NCBI GenBank assembly: GCA_028583415.1
Contig: CM053276.1
Span: 115,165,002-115,229,001, forward strand
Length of the DNA stretch: 64,000 nt
Source: Protea cynaroides
Lineage: Eukaryota; Streptophyta; Magnoliopsida; Proteales; Proteaceae
Reading direction: 5' to 3'
Shown here: positions 1 to 12,000 of the stretch, in pieces
How the letters are laid out: each line of letters opens with the position of its first letter
Position numbering within the stretch: position 1 is the first letter of the stretch
Program-made: the position numbers and the translations under genes
The notes under the pieces: model-generated
What the model was told of the DNA's origin: nothing
Seen by the model: the letters and a program-made list of their open reading frames with translations, nothing else
The model's database searches: none

Positions 1-70
1 AAGTATGCGAATTTGTCTTTTCCATGAAATGGGGGAATTTTAAAGCCTTCAATTCATTTGGGATTTTCAC
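1..70 (-). CDS. RDR3/4/5-like: RDR exon (ELKALKFPHFMEK block), cut by window edge
   Basis: Minus-strand exon after acceptor aaaatag, starting in phase 0 with VKIPNELKALKFPHFMEK and running off base 1. The pattern LPKELKA-R-FPHYME follows IYYDALDAPK in plant RDRs, so it joins exon 25891-26053 directly. This makes the intron between them 25,820 bases. The exon's other end and the remaining C-terminal exons are outside the window. Confidence 0.9.
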   Translation of the reverse strand, partial: MKIPNELKALKFPHFMEKTNSHT

Positions 71-3000
71 CTATTTTTTATGAAAACAAAGGTCAGTTAT
101 TGACTTCATAAGTCACCAAATGTAGATGATAAGATTCAAGTGTAAAGATCATGCACAGACATTACTCTGTGAAACAATCAAATTTTGAAAAAAAAAAAAA
201 AAGGAACCCAAGAAAAAACCCTTGTGTTATGACGTTAACATGACAACTTAAGCATAAAAAAATTGGGAACTCCTCCCATTGATGATTAACTCAATATAAG
301 CCAATGTCAACGGCCCACTATCTTCACCCCTGTGGAGGGCTCGCACTGACAAACGGACTGCTGGATGGGTACAGTCCATGAATTTGCCATGCATTAAATT
401 TGAACTCCTATCTCAATCATATGGTGAGCCATATATTGGGGTCTTATCCTTGTGTTTCAAAGCGTTAACCAAAACTGCTGAACTTGAGTTTTTAAAGGTC
501 AACTTCTCCACATGGCAAAATTGGATCATGCCAAATTTATTATTGTTATGATAAATCATGCTCATTGCTCACAGATGATACGGACAACACATCACAAAAT
601 TATAGAGCCAATGACGCCACCTAGCAGACATTTGGGCTGTCAGTACATATTTACTATCAATTATATCTCAACAAATTAATAACAGATCTAACGACGGATT
701 TCAGTCGGTTTTATTATCAGTTTTCAATCATATTATATACCAGAATTCACATAGTATCAGATTTTATATCAGCGTATACATACAACAATTTCAGACCATA
801 TCGCAGTCCTTGATTCCTGGTATCAGTTTGTATATATATTTATGAGATCTAGGATCAATTTTAGATTGGTTTTATGGACTGAGTTGATGACAGAGGTGAG
901 AGGAAGATCCCTAGGGGTAGTAAAGTTGCTGATTTGGTAATACATGTAAAATTATTTTAGGCTTATAATATTGTAGGTTGGTATTGCTGGCCTGCAAAAC
1001 GACGTTCTAAATTGGAGGAGGGTAAGTGGAAATACTATAGGAGTGCACCATTAGAGTGACTCTAATGCTTTTTTAATTTTCTGTTTTGATGTCAATGTTT
1101 ATTAATTGTTATTTTGTTCATGCTATGTGATTGTGAATTATTCTCATCTTCTGTTGTTTAGGTTTTAAGAGTATTTTGAGTTGTATTTTGTCACACTCCG
1201 GATAAAGAAATGATGTGGAAAATGTGAGGTGAGGATAATCAATTACATTGTGTGTAGTAGAGGGAGGGACATAGACTATGGGTAGGGTGTTACCTGGGTC
1301 AGATCCGTGACGCCGGCGAATAAGTGAGAATAGGTCATGGACGGAATGACCATAAATAAATGTGAAATTGGGCAGCAGATAACCTCTATTAAAGCAATGT
1401 AGATTGGTTATTCCTATGTGTTCGCCAAAAGTAAAAATTAAAATGTTTTGTAAGTAAATAAGTTTTATCTTCTCGAGTGGTTCAATTGATGTGTCGGTGA
1501 TCATTGTGGTGATGTATTTCTGTTGTATTTTCTTTCTTGCTAAGCTGTTGAGATGACCCCTTACCATGATGTCTTAGATGATGAGGAGGTTCATCAGGAG
1601 CAATAGGGAGTAGAGGATGCGCAAGACTATCTTTAGTTTTAGTTGAAGTTTTATTTTATTAGAATGAAAGTATAGGGTTTTGAATTCAAGTGTCAGGACA
1701 ATTGTTTTTATTACATGTTTGTGACACTAGATTGCCACTAGTAGGTTTTGATTGATTTGCTACTTTACTTATTGTTTTGAATTGGATTATTCTAAGAAAA
1801 TTCAAGTTTAATTTATATTTGTTTGGTCGATCGTTAGATCAGTGCCCTTGAGGGCTGTACTCTTACCTTCTAAAGGTTTGGATCATGACAAATGGGACCG
1901 CCCAGATAAGATTAAAATATGAAGTGCAATGGCCAATCTGTAACTAGAAGGAAGCTCAAAAGAAGGAAGAGGGGAAATAAAAGGGGAACCAACCAAGGAT
2001 GAGGTTGTTCCAGATTGCAGAGACGAAGGAAACAAACAGTAGAAGCAGAAAGCACCAGCAGCAGTTGTGGTGGCTGCACACCATAACGAAAGGCTTAGAC
2101 GACTCTATAAACAGCAAATTAGTAACCTGCTCTGATACTATGTAACAATTAACAATAAAAGAAAAACAATAACACAAAAACCGTAAGAGAGAAAGAGATA
2201 TAGAATAGAAGAAAGGTAGAAGGGGGAAGAATTAGGAAAAGATACTAACAATGGTAATTAAGAAACTTTCCTAATTACATTACCCAACTAGGAAAGGAGA
2301 CCTAACAACTTAGGAAACCAAGATACCACTTACAGCAAATAGAAAATAAACCAAATAATAAATCGACTAGATCTAAGTGGGTCCCACAACCCCACAATAT
2401 GTTACTAACACTAATTGTCCCCACAGCATATCGCTAACTCTAACATTTATCATTCGAAAATTTCAACATTTTTATTTAGCAACAATAACTAAATTCCATT
2501 AACAACATGCACATCACATAAAAAAAAAAAAAAAAATCTCATCACGGAGGAAGAAAGGAAGATACATGTGAACAAGACACCGAATCAGTCAAAAAGCAAT
2601 GAGACCAATGTAACAAAGCTCCTTGACATTGACATCTTCTAATTCTTTGGACATAACAGCCCACTCAGCTAGACGTTATCCAATATAACAAAGCAGCTTG
2701 TCTTCTTGCATGAAAAAATCCTTCTGTTCGACTTAGCATATAGCAAATGGGATGGCTGCCAGACTACTGATGCTACAATTGTGTTGAATGTTGTCCTTAG
2801 TAGGACTCTTATATTATGTTTTGGTTTATTTATATTTTCTTTGTGAACTAGGACTCTAACTCTTTATTTCCTTAGTACTGAGAATACTAGTCTCTCTAGG
2901 ATTCCTAGTGTCTCTTAGTTTGTAACCTCTTTCTTATAAATAAAACGGGACAGTAGGAGAATAGTTAATCTCTCACCTTTTTTATGATCCAACATGGTAT

Positions 3001-6000
3001 CAGAGCCATCTAGACAATCAGATCCTTCAGGCATTCAATCGTTCGCTCCAGCCACCCTCTACTGCTACTTCCGGATCGCCATCTGTTATTGCCCCTACTT
3101 CTACCACTCCAGGTTCTCACCTTGCCCATTCAGGTATGTGTTTCAGTGGATACTGTGCGTCAATGGTCTCTAATCCTTGGATTATTGACTCTGGCGCCAC
3201 GGACCACATGACCGGTAACCATAGCCTATTTCATCAGCACTTCCCTAATCCTAAAATTAATAATGTTCGTGTGGCGGATGGGACTCTCTCCTCTGTATCA
3301 GGGAAAGGTTCCATCCAATGCACTCCTTCTCTAACTTTGCAGTCTGTTTTTCATATTCCGAAATTTAATATCAACCTTATGTCTATTAGTAGTATTACCT
3401 CTGCTCTAAACTGCAAAATGACGTTTTTTCCTTCTTATTGTCTGTTTCAGGATCTGGAAACAAAGAAGACAATTGGATGTGGTAAAATGCAGGGTGGTCT
3501 GTATTTGCTTGAGGAAGGTGTCCCAAGGTCAGTTTCAGCTTCCCCAAACCCAGTACATCAACTCTATTCAGCATCCTCTGATCTCCAACGATGGCGCCAA
3601 CGGCTCGGGCATCCATCATTTAATATTTTAGCAAGTCTTTTTCCCTCTTTAGCAAATAAATGTAAACGAGACGAGTTTTTTTGTGAAGCTTGTATTTTAG
3701 CTAAGCAAACTCGTTCTTTGTATAGTCCTACCTCTAAACGCAGTAGTACTGCCTTCCATTTAGTTCATTCTGATGTTTGGGGACCAGCCAGAACTAATTC
3801 CATTATTGGTCACCGTTGGTTTGTTACATTTATCGATTGTTATTCTAGAACCACTTGGGTTTACCTCTTACATAGTAAAAGTGAAGTATTTCAGTCCTTT
3901 CGTCAGTTTCACCAAATGATTAAGACTCTAGAACCACTTGGGTTTACCTCTTACATAATAAAAGTGAAGTATTTCAGTCCTTTCGTCAGTTTCACCAAAT
4001 GATTAAGACTCAGTTTCAAGCTTCCTTAAAGATTCTCAGGAGTGACAATGGCAGAGAATACATGGATGGAGAGTTTCAACATTATCTGGCAGATACGCCA
4101 GATAATGGTATTTTGCACCAGACAAGTTGTGTTGATACTCCTGCTTAGAATGGGGTGGCCGAAAAAAAGAATCGCTATCTCCTTGAAGTGGCTCGTGCTT
4201 TGATGTTTGCCCGCAATGTGCCACCACAATATTGGACTGATGCTATCCTTACCTCAACCTACCTTATTAACCGTGTTCCAACCCCAGTCTTGGATCATCA
4301 CTCTCCTTTACACCTTCTTCTCCGTGATGCCTCCCATACTGTTCCTCCTAAGATCTTTGGCTGCTTGTGCTATGTGTGCAATCATCGATCTCTAGGAAAA
4401 CTTGAACCACGTGGTTTTCGTTGTCTTTTCCTGGGATATTCTCCAACCTAGAAAGGCTATAAATGTTTCCACCCTCCCACCCGTCGCACTTTCGTCTCCA
4501 TGGATGTTATCTTTGATGAGCACCTCCCTTACTACCCAGCGTCCCATCTTCAGGAGGAGCCTAGTCTTCAGGAAGATAGGCCTATCATCACACCTATGCC
4601 CTCTCCCCTTCCATTTCAAGGGGAGACATCAACTCCTCCTGAGCCTTCACCTAAGCCTTCCCCTGAGCCTACGTCACCTTCTCCTGAACACTCTGCTAAA
4701 CAAATTCCCATAGAGACACCTTGCCTTCAAGTATACAACCGTACTAGACTCAAGCAGGGAAGGACCACCACCATCAACACACCTACACACATCCCTTCGT
4801 CAGCTCTGGATCCAGAAACTGTTTCAAAACATGAGATCCTTTAGTCTGGCAATATTCTTCCCTCTGAGTCAGATTTACCTATTGCCCTTCGTAAAGGCAC
4901 TAGGTCCTGTACTCAGCATCCTATATCTCAGTATGTTTCTTATAAATCATTGACTCCTTTATATCTTGCTTTTGTCTCTACTTTGTCTTCTGTGTCTATT
5001 CCCAAACATTAATAGGATGCAATTGCAGATGAGAGATGGAAGACAGCCATGGTAAAAGAATTGACTGCCCTGGAAGACTGTTGGGTGTAAGTGGATCTTT
5101 ACTGTAAAGCAGAAAGAAGATGGGTCTGTAAACAGATACAAGGCCAGATTAGTTGCCCGTGGATTCACATAGACTTTTGAAATTGATTATCAAGAAACCT
5201 TTGCCCCAATAGCAAAAATGACACTGCAAAAATGACTACTATCCGTGTCATTTTAGCTTGTGCAGTACACTTTGATTGGAATTTACTGCAGTTGGATGTC
5301 AAGAATGCATTTCTTCATGGGGAGTTAGCAGAAGAAGTGTACATGGATGTTCCTCTAGGCTTTACCTCATCAGCCACTGAAGAAAAAGTCTGTAAGCTGA
5401 AACAATCTCTCTATGGACTTAAGCAATCCCCTAGGGCATGGTTTGGGAGATTTCACAGAGCTATGACTTCTGTAGGCTACAAACAAAGCAATGCTGATCA
5501 TATATTGTTCATTAAGCAGAGAGAGGGCAAAATTACTATTCTTATAGTATATGTTGATGATATTGTGATTACTGGTAGTGATGATAAAGAAATTAGACAT
5601 TTGAAGATCTTCTTGGGAAAAGAGTTTGAAGTCAAAGACCTAGGAAAACTGAAATATTTCCTTGGGATTGAGGTTGCTCTCTCCACCAGAGGTATCTATT
5701 TGTCTCAGAAGAAGTATATACTTGATCTTCTCCCAGAAACAGGTCTCTTAGGATGTCGGCCTTGTGAAACACCAATTGACCCTAATGTCAAATTGCAAGA
5801 AAAACCGGTACACCAGCTGACAAGGAACAATACCAATGATTAGTTGGAAAGTTGATATATTTGGCTCATACTCGACCTGATATTGCTTTTGCAGTGAGCT
5901 TGGTGAGCCAATTTATGCATGACCCTTATACTTCTCATATGGATGTTGTTCTATGCATTTTGCACTATCTCAAATCTGCTCTTGGACGAGGAATCCTACA

Positions 6001-9000
6001 AACCTCTCAGGGTCATCTTAGAGTTAATGCCTATACTGATGCAGACTGGGCAGGAAATCCAGATAGAAAATCTACTTCGGGATATTGTACCTTTATTGGA
6101 GGGAACCTAGTGACTTAGCGCAGCAATAAGCAAAATGTAGTTGCCTGTTCAAGTGCAGAGGCTGAGTTTAGAACTATGGCTCAGGGTATATGTGAGTTGT
6201 TATGGTTGCAAGGATTACTCAAGGATCTGGGAATCCATACCACCCAACTTATGAGGTTATTTTGTGACAATAAGGCTGCAATCAGTATTGCTCACAATCT
6301 AGTGCAACATGATAGAACCAAGCATGTGGAAATTGATCGTCACTTTATCAAGGAAAAATTGGATAGTGGATAGATCTGTGTTCCATATGTTCAGTCCAGT
6401 GATCAAGTAGCAGACATCTTTACAAAAGGACTCCCAGCAAAGCAATTTCAACCATTATTATCCAAGTTGTGCATAGCTGATATATATGCACCAACTTGAG
6501 GGGGAGTGTTGAATGTCGTCCTTAGTAGGACTCTTATATTATGTTTTGGTTTATTTGTATTTCCTTTGTGAACTAGGACTCTAGCTTTTTATTTCCATAG
6601 TACTGAAACTACTAGTCTCTCTAGGATTCCTAGTGTCTCTTAGTTTGTAACCTCTTTCTTATAAATAAAACAGGACAGTGGGAGAATAGTTAATCACTCA
6701 CCTTTTTTATGATCCAACAAAAACAAATAGAAGGGACCAGCCAACATTGATCATGCCCAGTGTTTAGTTTGTGCCCTCTCTTTAAAGTTGGCCTCCTTGA
6801 TGGCACAAGAAAATAACTTTTTCAAACAGAAATCCAGTATTAACTGTTTGAGATTAGGGGATAAAAACTCTAGCCTCTTCCAGAAGTCGGTTAAAGTTAG
6901 CCAAAATCGGAACCATATTTCATCCTTGCAGGCTGAGGATGGGCATGTCTTCAAAGATGTGGCGGGGATCAAGAAGCAAAAAATTACTTTATCCATATGC
7001 TTTTTTGATAACATCCTATCTCAAGATAAAAAGATGGCATGGCATCTTTGCCTTTTGAAGAGGATATCCTTAAAGTAGCTAAATCCATGAAAGCCCAAAA
7101 GGCTTCGGACCTTGATTGATTCAGTATACAATTTTTACTGCAATTTGGGATAATATCAAGGCGGATCTTATCCTAGTTGTTAGTAGCTTCTTCTCAAACA
7201 TTCTTATGCCATATCCCAAAGAAGGAGAGTGCTCACTTCATTACTGATTTTAGACCCATAGCTCTGTGTGATACCATGTACAAGATTATCGCCAAGATGC
7301 TTGCCAATAGGCTATAGGATGTTGTTGATAGCTTGGTTAGTTCAAACCAATCGACCCTTATACAAGGGCTTAATATTGTGGATAATATCATGATATGCAC
7401 TGATCTTGTTTGAGATCTTGACAGAAGAAATCATTCTTCGGCAGCTTTCCCAAAGATAGACCTCTACAAAGCTTATGATAATGTCAGATAGGAATATTAT
7501 ATGGAAACTCTTGCTAGAATAAAGTTTCCTGAATGCTTTTTCCAATGGATTCTTCAATGTATCTCCTCTGCTAGATCCTCAGTGATGGTCAATGGTAGCC
7601 TGGTGGGGTTTTTCAATGCAGGACGGGGTATAAGGTAGGGATGCCCTGTCTCCTCTCCTTTTCACGCTTGCCCTAGAAGGTCTATCCAGATCGCTTCAGA
7701 TCAGTGCCTAGTGAAAGAATATTGACATTTTCCCTCGATGCAAGGATATCAACCTAACTCACATGGCCTTTGTAGATGATATTATGATATTCTTGAAAGG
7801 TAATTTGAAGTGTATCACACCCATTTCACATGTGCTTCTCGCCTTCATATCTATGTCGGGATTATCCATTAACAAGGAAAAATCTGTCTTGTTTCTTACA
7901 TGGATTGGTTATATATTGTCGTGAGAATCTTAAAAAGTATTGTGGGTTCTCTTGGGTAGATTACCGGTTACTTATCTTGGCCTTCCCATGATTGCCTCAA
8001 GATTGTAAATGCATCATTGCTCCCCAATTCTCAAGCGGTAAGGAAAAAACTTCAGTTATGGAAAGCAAGGTTCCCCCCCCCCCCCAAAAAAAAAAAAAAA
8101 GGTTCCTTTCCTATGTAGTTAGGCTGGAACTTGCTATAACGGTCATGCAAAGTTCCTACTGGTATTGGACCGGGATATTTGGTCTTCCCAATTTGATTAT
8201 TTAGAAAATCCAAAGCCTTATGCGTGCCTTTTTGTGGAAAGGGGAGGGTAATAACAATTTTTTTCATTCCATCGGCTGGGACATGGTATGTCTGCTTAAA
8301 GAGGAAGGGTGGGGGGGGTTTGGGACTTTGGAGAGTCAAGGAGGTCATCCAGGCAAGCATTATTAAATTGATATGGCCCACGGCTGAGAAGAAGGAAGGC
8401 ATTTGGGTGAATTGGATTTATAGTATAAATTCGAGAAAAGAATTTATCTAGACAGCCTCTCCAAGTTATGATTCTTCTTGGGTGTGGAGGACTATCCTTC
8501 ATCACAGGCAGCTAGCCTACCCTTATATTAAATCTGTTATCAACGGCTAAGAGACCTTGGGCCTTGAGGCCAGCAGCAGAGGCCGACCAATGTCGTTTGC
8601 CAAAAAAAAAAAAAATGGACAGCTCAAGAGTTAAGCTGTCCATTGTACTTCCAATATCCCAACACCTGTACATACAGGTGTGGGTGCTTTCAGAAATAAA
8701 ACTTAAAGGCCAAGGGCCTTGGAAAGAATATTAAAGAGTTGTGAGATTGTTTGTGTTACCGTAATAAAATTGTAACTATACACTGCTTTGACTTAGTCAA
8801 AATAGTTAGAGTTAGCTTCTAAAACTTAGACTCCTCTTAGCATATGGACTCCTAATTAGTTTATTAGTTTGCTTTACCAATTAGGCTTATTAGTTTCTTT
8901 TCCTATTTTGAGTTTACTTTATCTTTAAATTGTGACTAGGACTTTGACTTGTAGAATCCTAAATCCTTTCTAACAATTGTTTTTTATTTTCTATAAATAC

Positions 9001-12000
9001 AAGCAACAAAGAGAGGAGAAAGACACATGGATTCCTTCATCATCTCTCATTTTTCTATTTCTACTACTATTACTTGGTTCGCAGTGACCTATACTGTACT
9101 ACTAGTCTACAACTATTATTTGGTTCAAAGTGACCTATATTGTGTTGCTACTACTACTTGGTTCGCCGTAACCTATACTGTACTACTAGTCTACTACTAC
9201 TATTAGATAGGATACTGTACTATCCTATCTAATAATTGCTTTTTATTTTCTACAAATACAAGCTACAAAAAGAGGAGCAAGACACATCAATTCTCTCCAT
9301 CATCTCTTATTATTCTATTTTGTTACAATTTGTAAATCATTTTCCCAGGTACTAAGTTAATAGTTGGAATAGTTAGGTATTATATATCACGGGAAAATAG
9401 AAACTTTTCTAGAGGTTTATTTATCTAATTAGGAGTATATAATGGAAGCAGCTAACAAGCAATTCATTTCATTGCTAACTTGATACATAGGAGCATGGTT
9501 CAAAATCTCGACGAGATCTCGAGAATCTCGAAGTTCTCGAACAAGTCGAGACAAGATCTCATACAAGACAAGATCTCGAGATTATCGACCAGTCTCGACA
9601 ATTTCGATCAATTTTCGATTATTTCTCGACTGTTCTCGACATGATGTATGAATTATGATTGTATGGTCTATTTGGCCACTTTGGGTTTATTTACTATGAC
9701 AATTAACAAATAAAGTACTATTATGTTTATTCTTCTCTTAAAATATAATTTTACTGGCTCATTTGGCCTTCTTTGACATTATACTAGTGTAAAATTATGG
9801 TTAAAATGTGTTTACATATGCAAAGATAAGATTTCCTTGGAGTATTAGGCTTTGTTGAATTAGAGAATAGGAGAGAATTAATTATATCTCCACACAACCT
9901 TCTTATTTATAATGAATACAATTACAAACTAACAAGAACTCTAAAGTGACTAAAAGTCCCAACTCTAGAGTGACTAGGATTCTAAGGAAAGGAAATAAAA
10001 CATAAAACAAATATAAAATATAAAAATATAAAATTACAACCATGCCCTTATATAATTCGACACTCCCCCTCAAGTTGGTGTATATATATCATGCATACTC
10101 AACTTGGACAATATCATATGAAACGGTTTCCCAGGTAAACCTTTAGTGAAAATGTCAGCCAGCTGATCCTCTGACCTGATAAATGGAATTTGAATCTAAC
10201 TAGTTTCTAACTTTTCTTGGAAGAAGTGACGATCTACCTCAACATGCTTAGTCCTATCATGTTGAACTCGATCGTGAGCAATGCTAATGGCTGCTTTATT
10301 GTCACAAAACAACGTCATAGATTGAGGACACTTGACTTTCAAGTCTTCGAGTAAGCCCTTCAACCACAATAGTTTACATATTCCCTGAGCCATTGCTCGA
10401 AATTCTACTTCTGCACTGGAATAGGCCACCACATTCTACTTTTTGTTGCCCAAGTGACTAAATTTCCACCCACAAAAGTATAATATCCTGAAATTAATTT
10501 CCTATCTGGACTCCCTGCCTAGTCAGCATCAGTATAAGCTTGTACTCTGAGATCATCATTTGGTAAGAGTAAAATCTCTTTCCAACGTGATGTATAGGGA
10601 TCGTGCATGAATTGACTCACCAAACTCACTGCAAATGCAATATCAGGCCTAGTATTTGATAGATAAATCAGCCTTCCAACTAACTGCTGGTACCTATCTT
10701 TATCTGTTAGTATTCTTTCTTTCTTCCTGAGCCTAGTATTAGGATCCAGTGGAGTATCACATGGTCTGCAGCCTAGCAGATCTATCTTTGATAAAAGATC
10801 AAGGATGTACCTAAGCTTTCCAAGATCTTTAATTTCGAACTCCTCCCCCAGAAACGTTTTGAGTTTCATCTCATCTTCACTATTTCCAGTGACAATAATA
10901 TCATCTACATATACCAGAAGTGCAGTAAATTTTCCAAATGAATGCTTGGTAAACAATGTAAGGTCAGCATTACTCTGTGCATAACCAAAGGCTATCATAG
11001 ATTTGTGAAATCTACCAAACCATGCTCTAGGGAACTGTTTGAACCCATAAAGAGAGCATACCGTCCCATTGGTGTTTGTATCTGTAAACCCAGGTGGACA
11101 GTCCATATAAACTTCCTCATTGAGTTTCCCATGAAAGAAAGCATTCTTTACATCAAACTGTTGCAAATCCTAATTGTGGAGTACAACACATGGCAAGAGA
11201 ACCCGCATTGTTGTCATCTTAGCCACTGGCACAAAGGTTACATGGTAATCAATACCATATGTCTGAGTAAATCCACAGGCTACTAACGTTGCTTTATACC
11301 GATCCATTGTGCCATCACTTTTTTGCTTGACTATAAAAACCCATTTGCACCCTACCGGTCTCTTACCCGGGGGGAGTGGAATGAGGTCCCAAGTATTATC
11401 CTTCTTTAGAGCTCTCATTTCTTCCATCATTGCATCTTTCCACCGTTTATCCAAAATTACATCCTGTCATTTTTAGGGAAGGGACATAGAAGAAAGCGAA
11501 GATACAAATGCACGGAAGGAAGAAGATAAAAAATTATATGAAACAAAATTGGAAATTTGGTGATGTGTACAGAACCTAATACCTTTCCGAATAGCAATGG
11601 AAGTCAGAGTCAGAGAGTGAAATTTCATTAGCAAGAGGAAGCTAGTCACTGGATCTAACGCTGACAAAGCGACATGGGTAGTTGCATTGATGGTAGTGGC
11701 CTTGCTTGTTTCTAGCATGGTTTCGGCTATAGACCTGCAGAGGTTTGGTTGAACTGGTTATGGGACTAGTTGTAGGTGTAGGTATAGGTATAGGTATTAG
11801 TATAGAAGGTGGTGGTATGGGAATATAAAGTGGTGCATCTGTCTCAGGAGCTGAATCCATGACTCTTTCTTGGACCTGTTCTAGCTCTTCTGGCATATCT
11901 TCAAACATAGGCGCATCTTCAACACTTTGCTCATCCTTCTCACCCTGAAGATGTGGCCATAGTTGTCAAGGCGCCAAGGCGAACCAAGGCGATGGAGGCC

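Larger units (their letters stand above)
2782..6719 (+). mobile_element. Ty1/copia retrotransposon 1, degenerate, gag deleted
   Basis: Two 213-bp LTRs (2782-2994 and 6507-6719) begin TGTTGAATG and end CCAACA. By eye they differ at about 11-12 sites (about 5%), so the insertion is old. The primer site TGGTATCAGAGCC follows the 5' LTR and a GAGGGGGAG polypurine tract precedes the 3' LTR. Compared with copia element 2 the gag region is missing: sequence jumps from just after the primer site to the end of gag. The five bases on each side (AATTG and AAAAC) do not match, so the target duplication is lost or the ends recombined. The element lies antisense to the RDR gene. Confidence 0.93.

Noticed and set aside
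1118..1567. 149-codon minus-strand frame
   Set aside because: No motif, no splice-consistent link to the RDR exons, and base composition like the flanking intron.
8750..9345. Possible solo LTR starting TGTTACC and ending TTGTTACA
   Set aside because: I could not find matching 5-bp flanks or a related LTR in the window.
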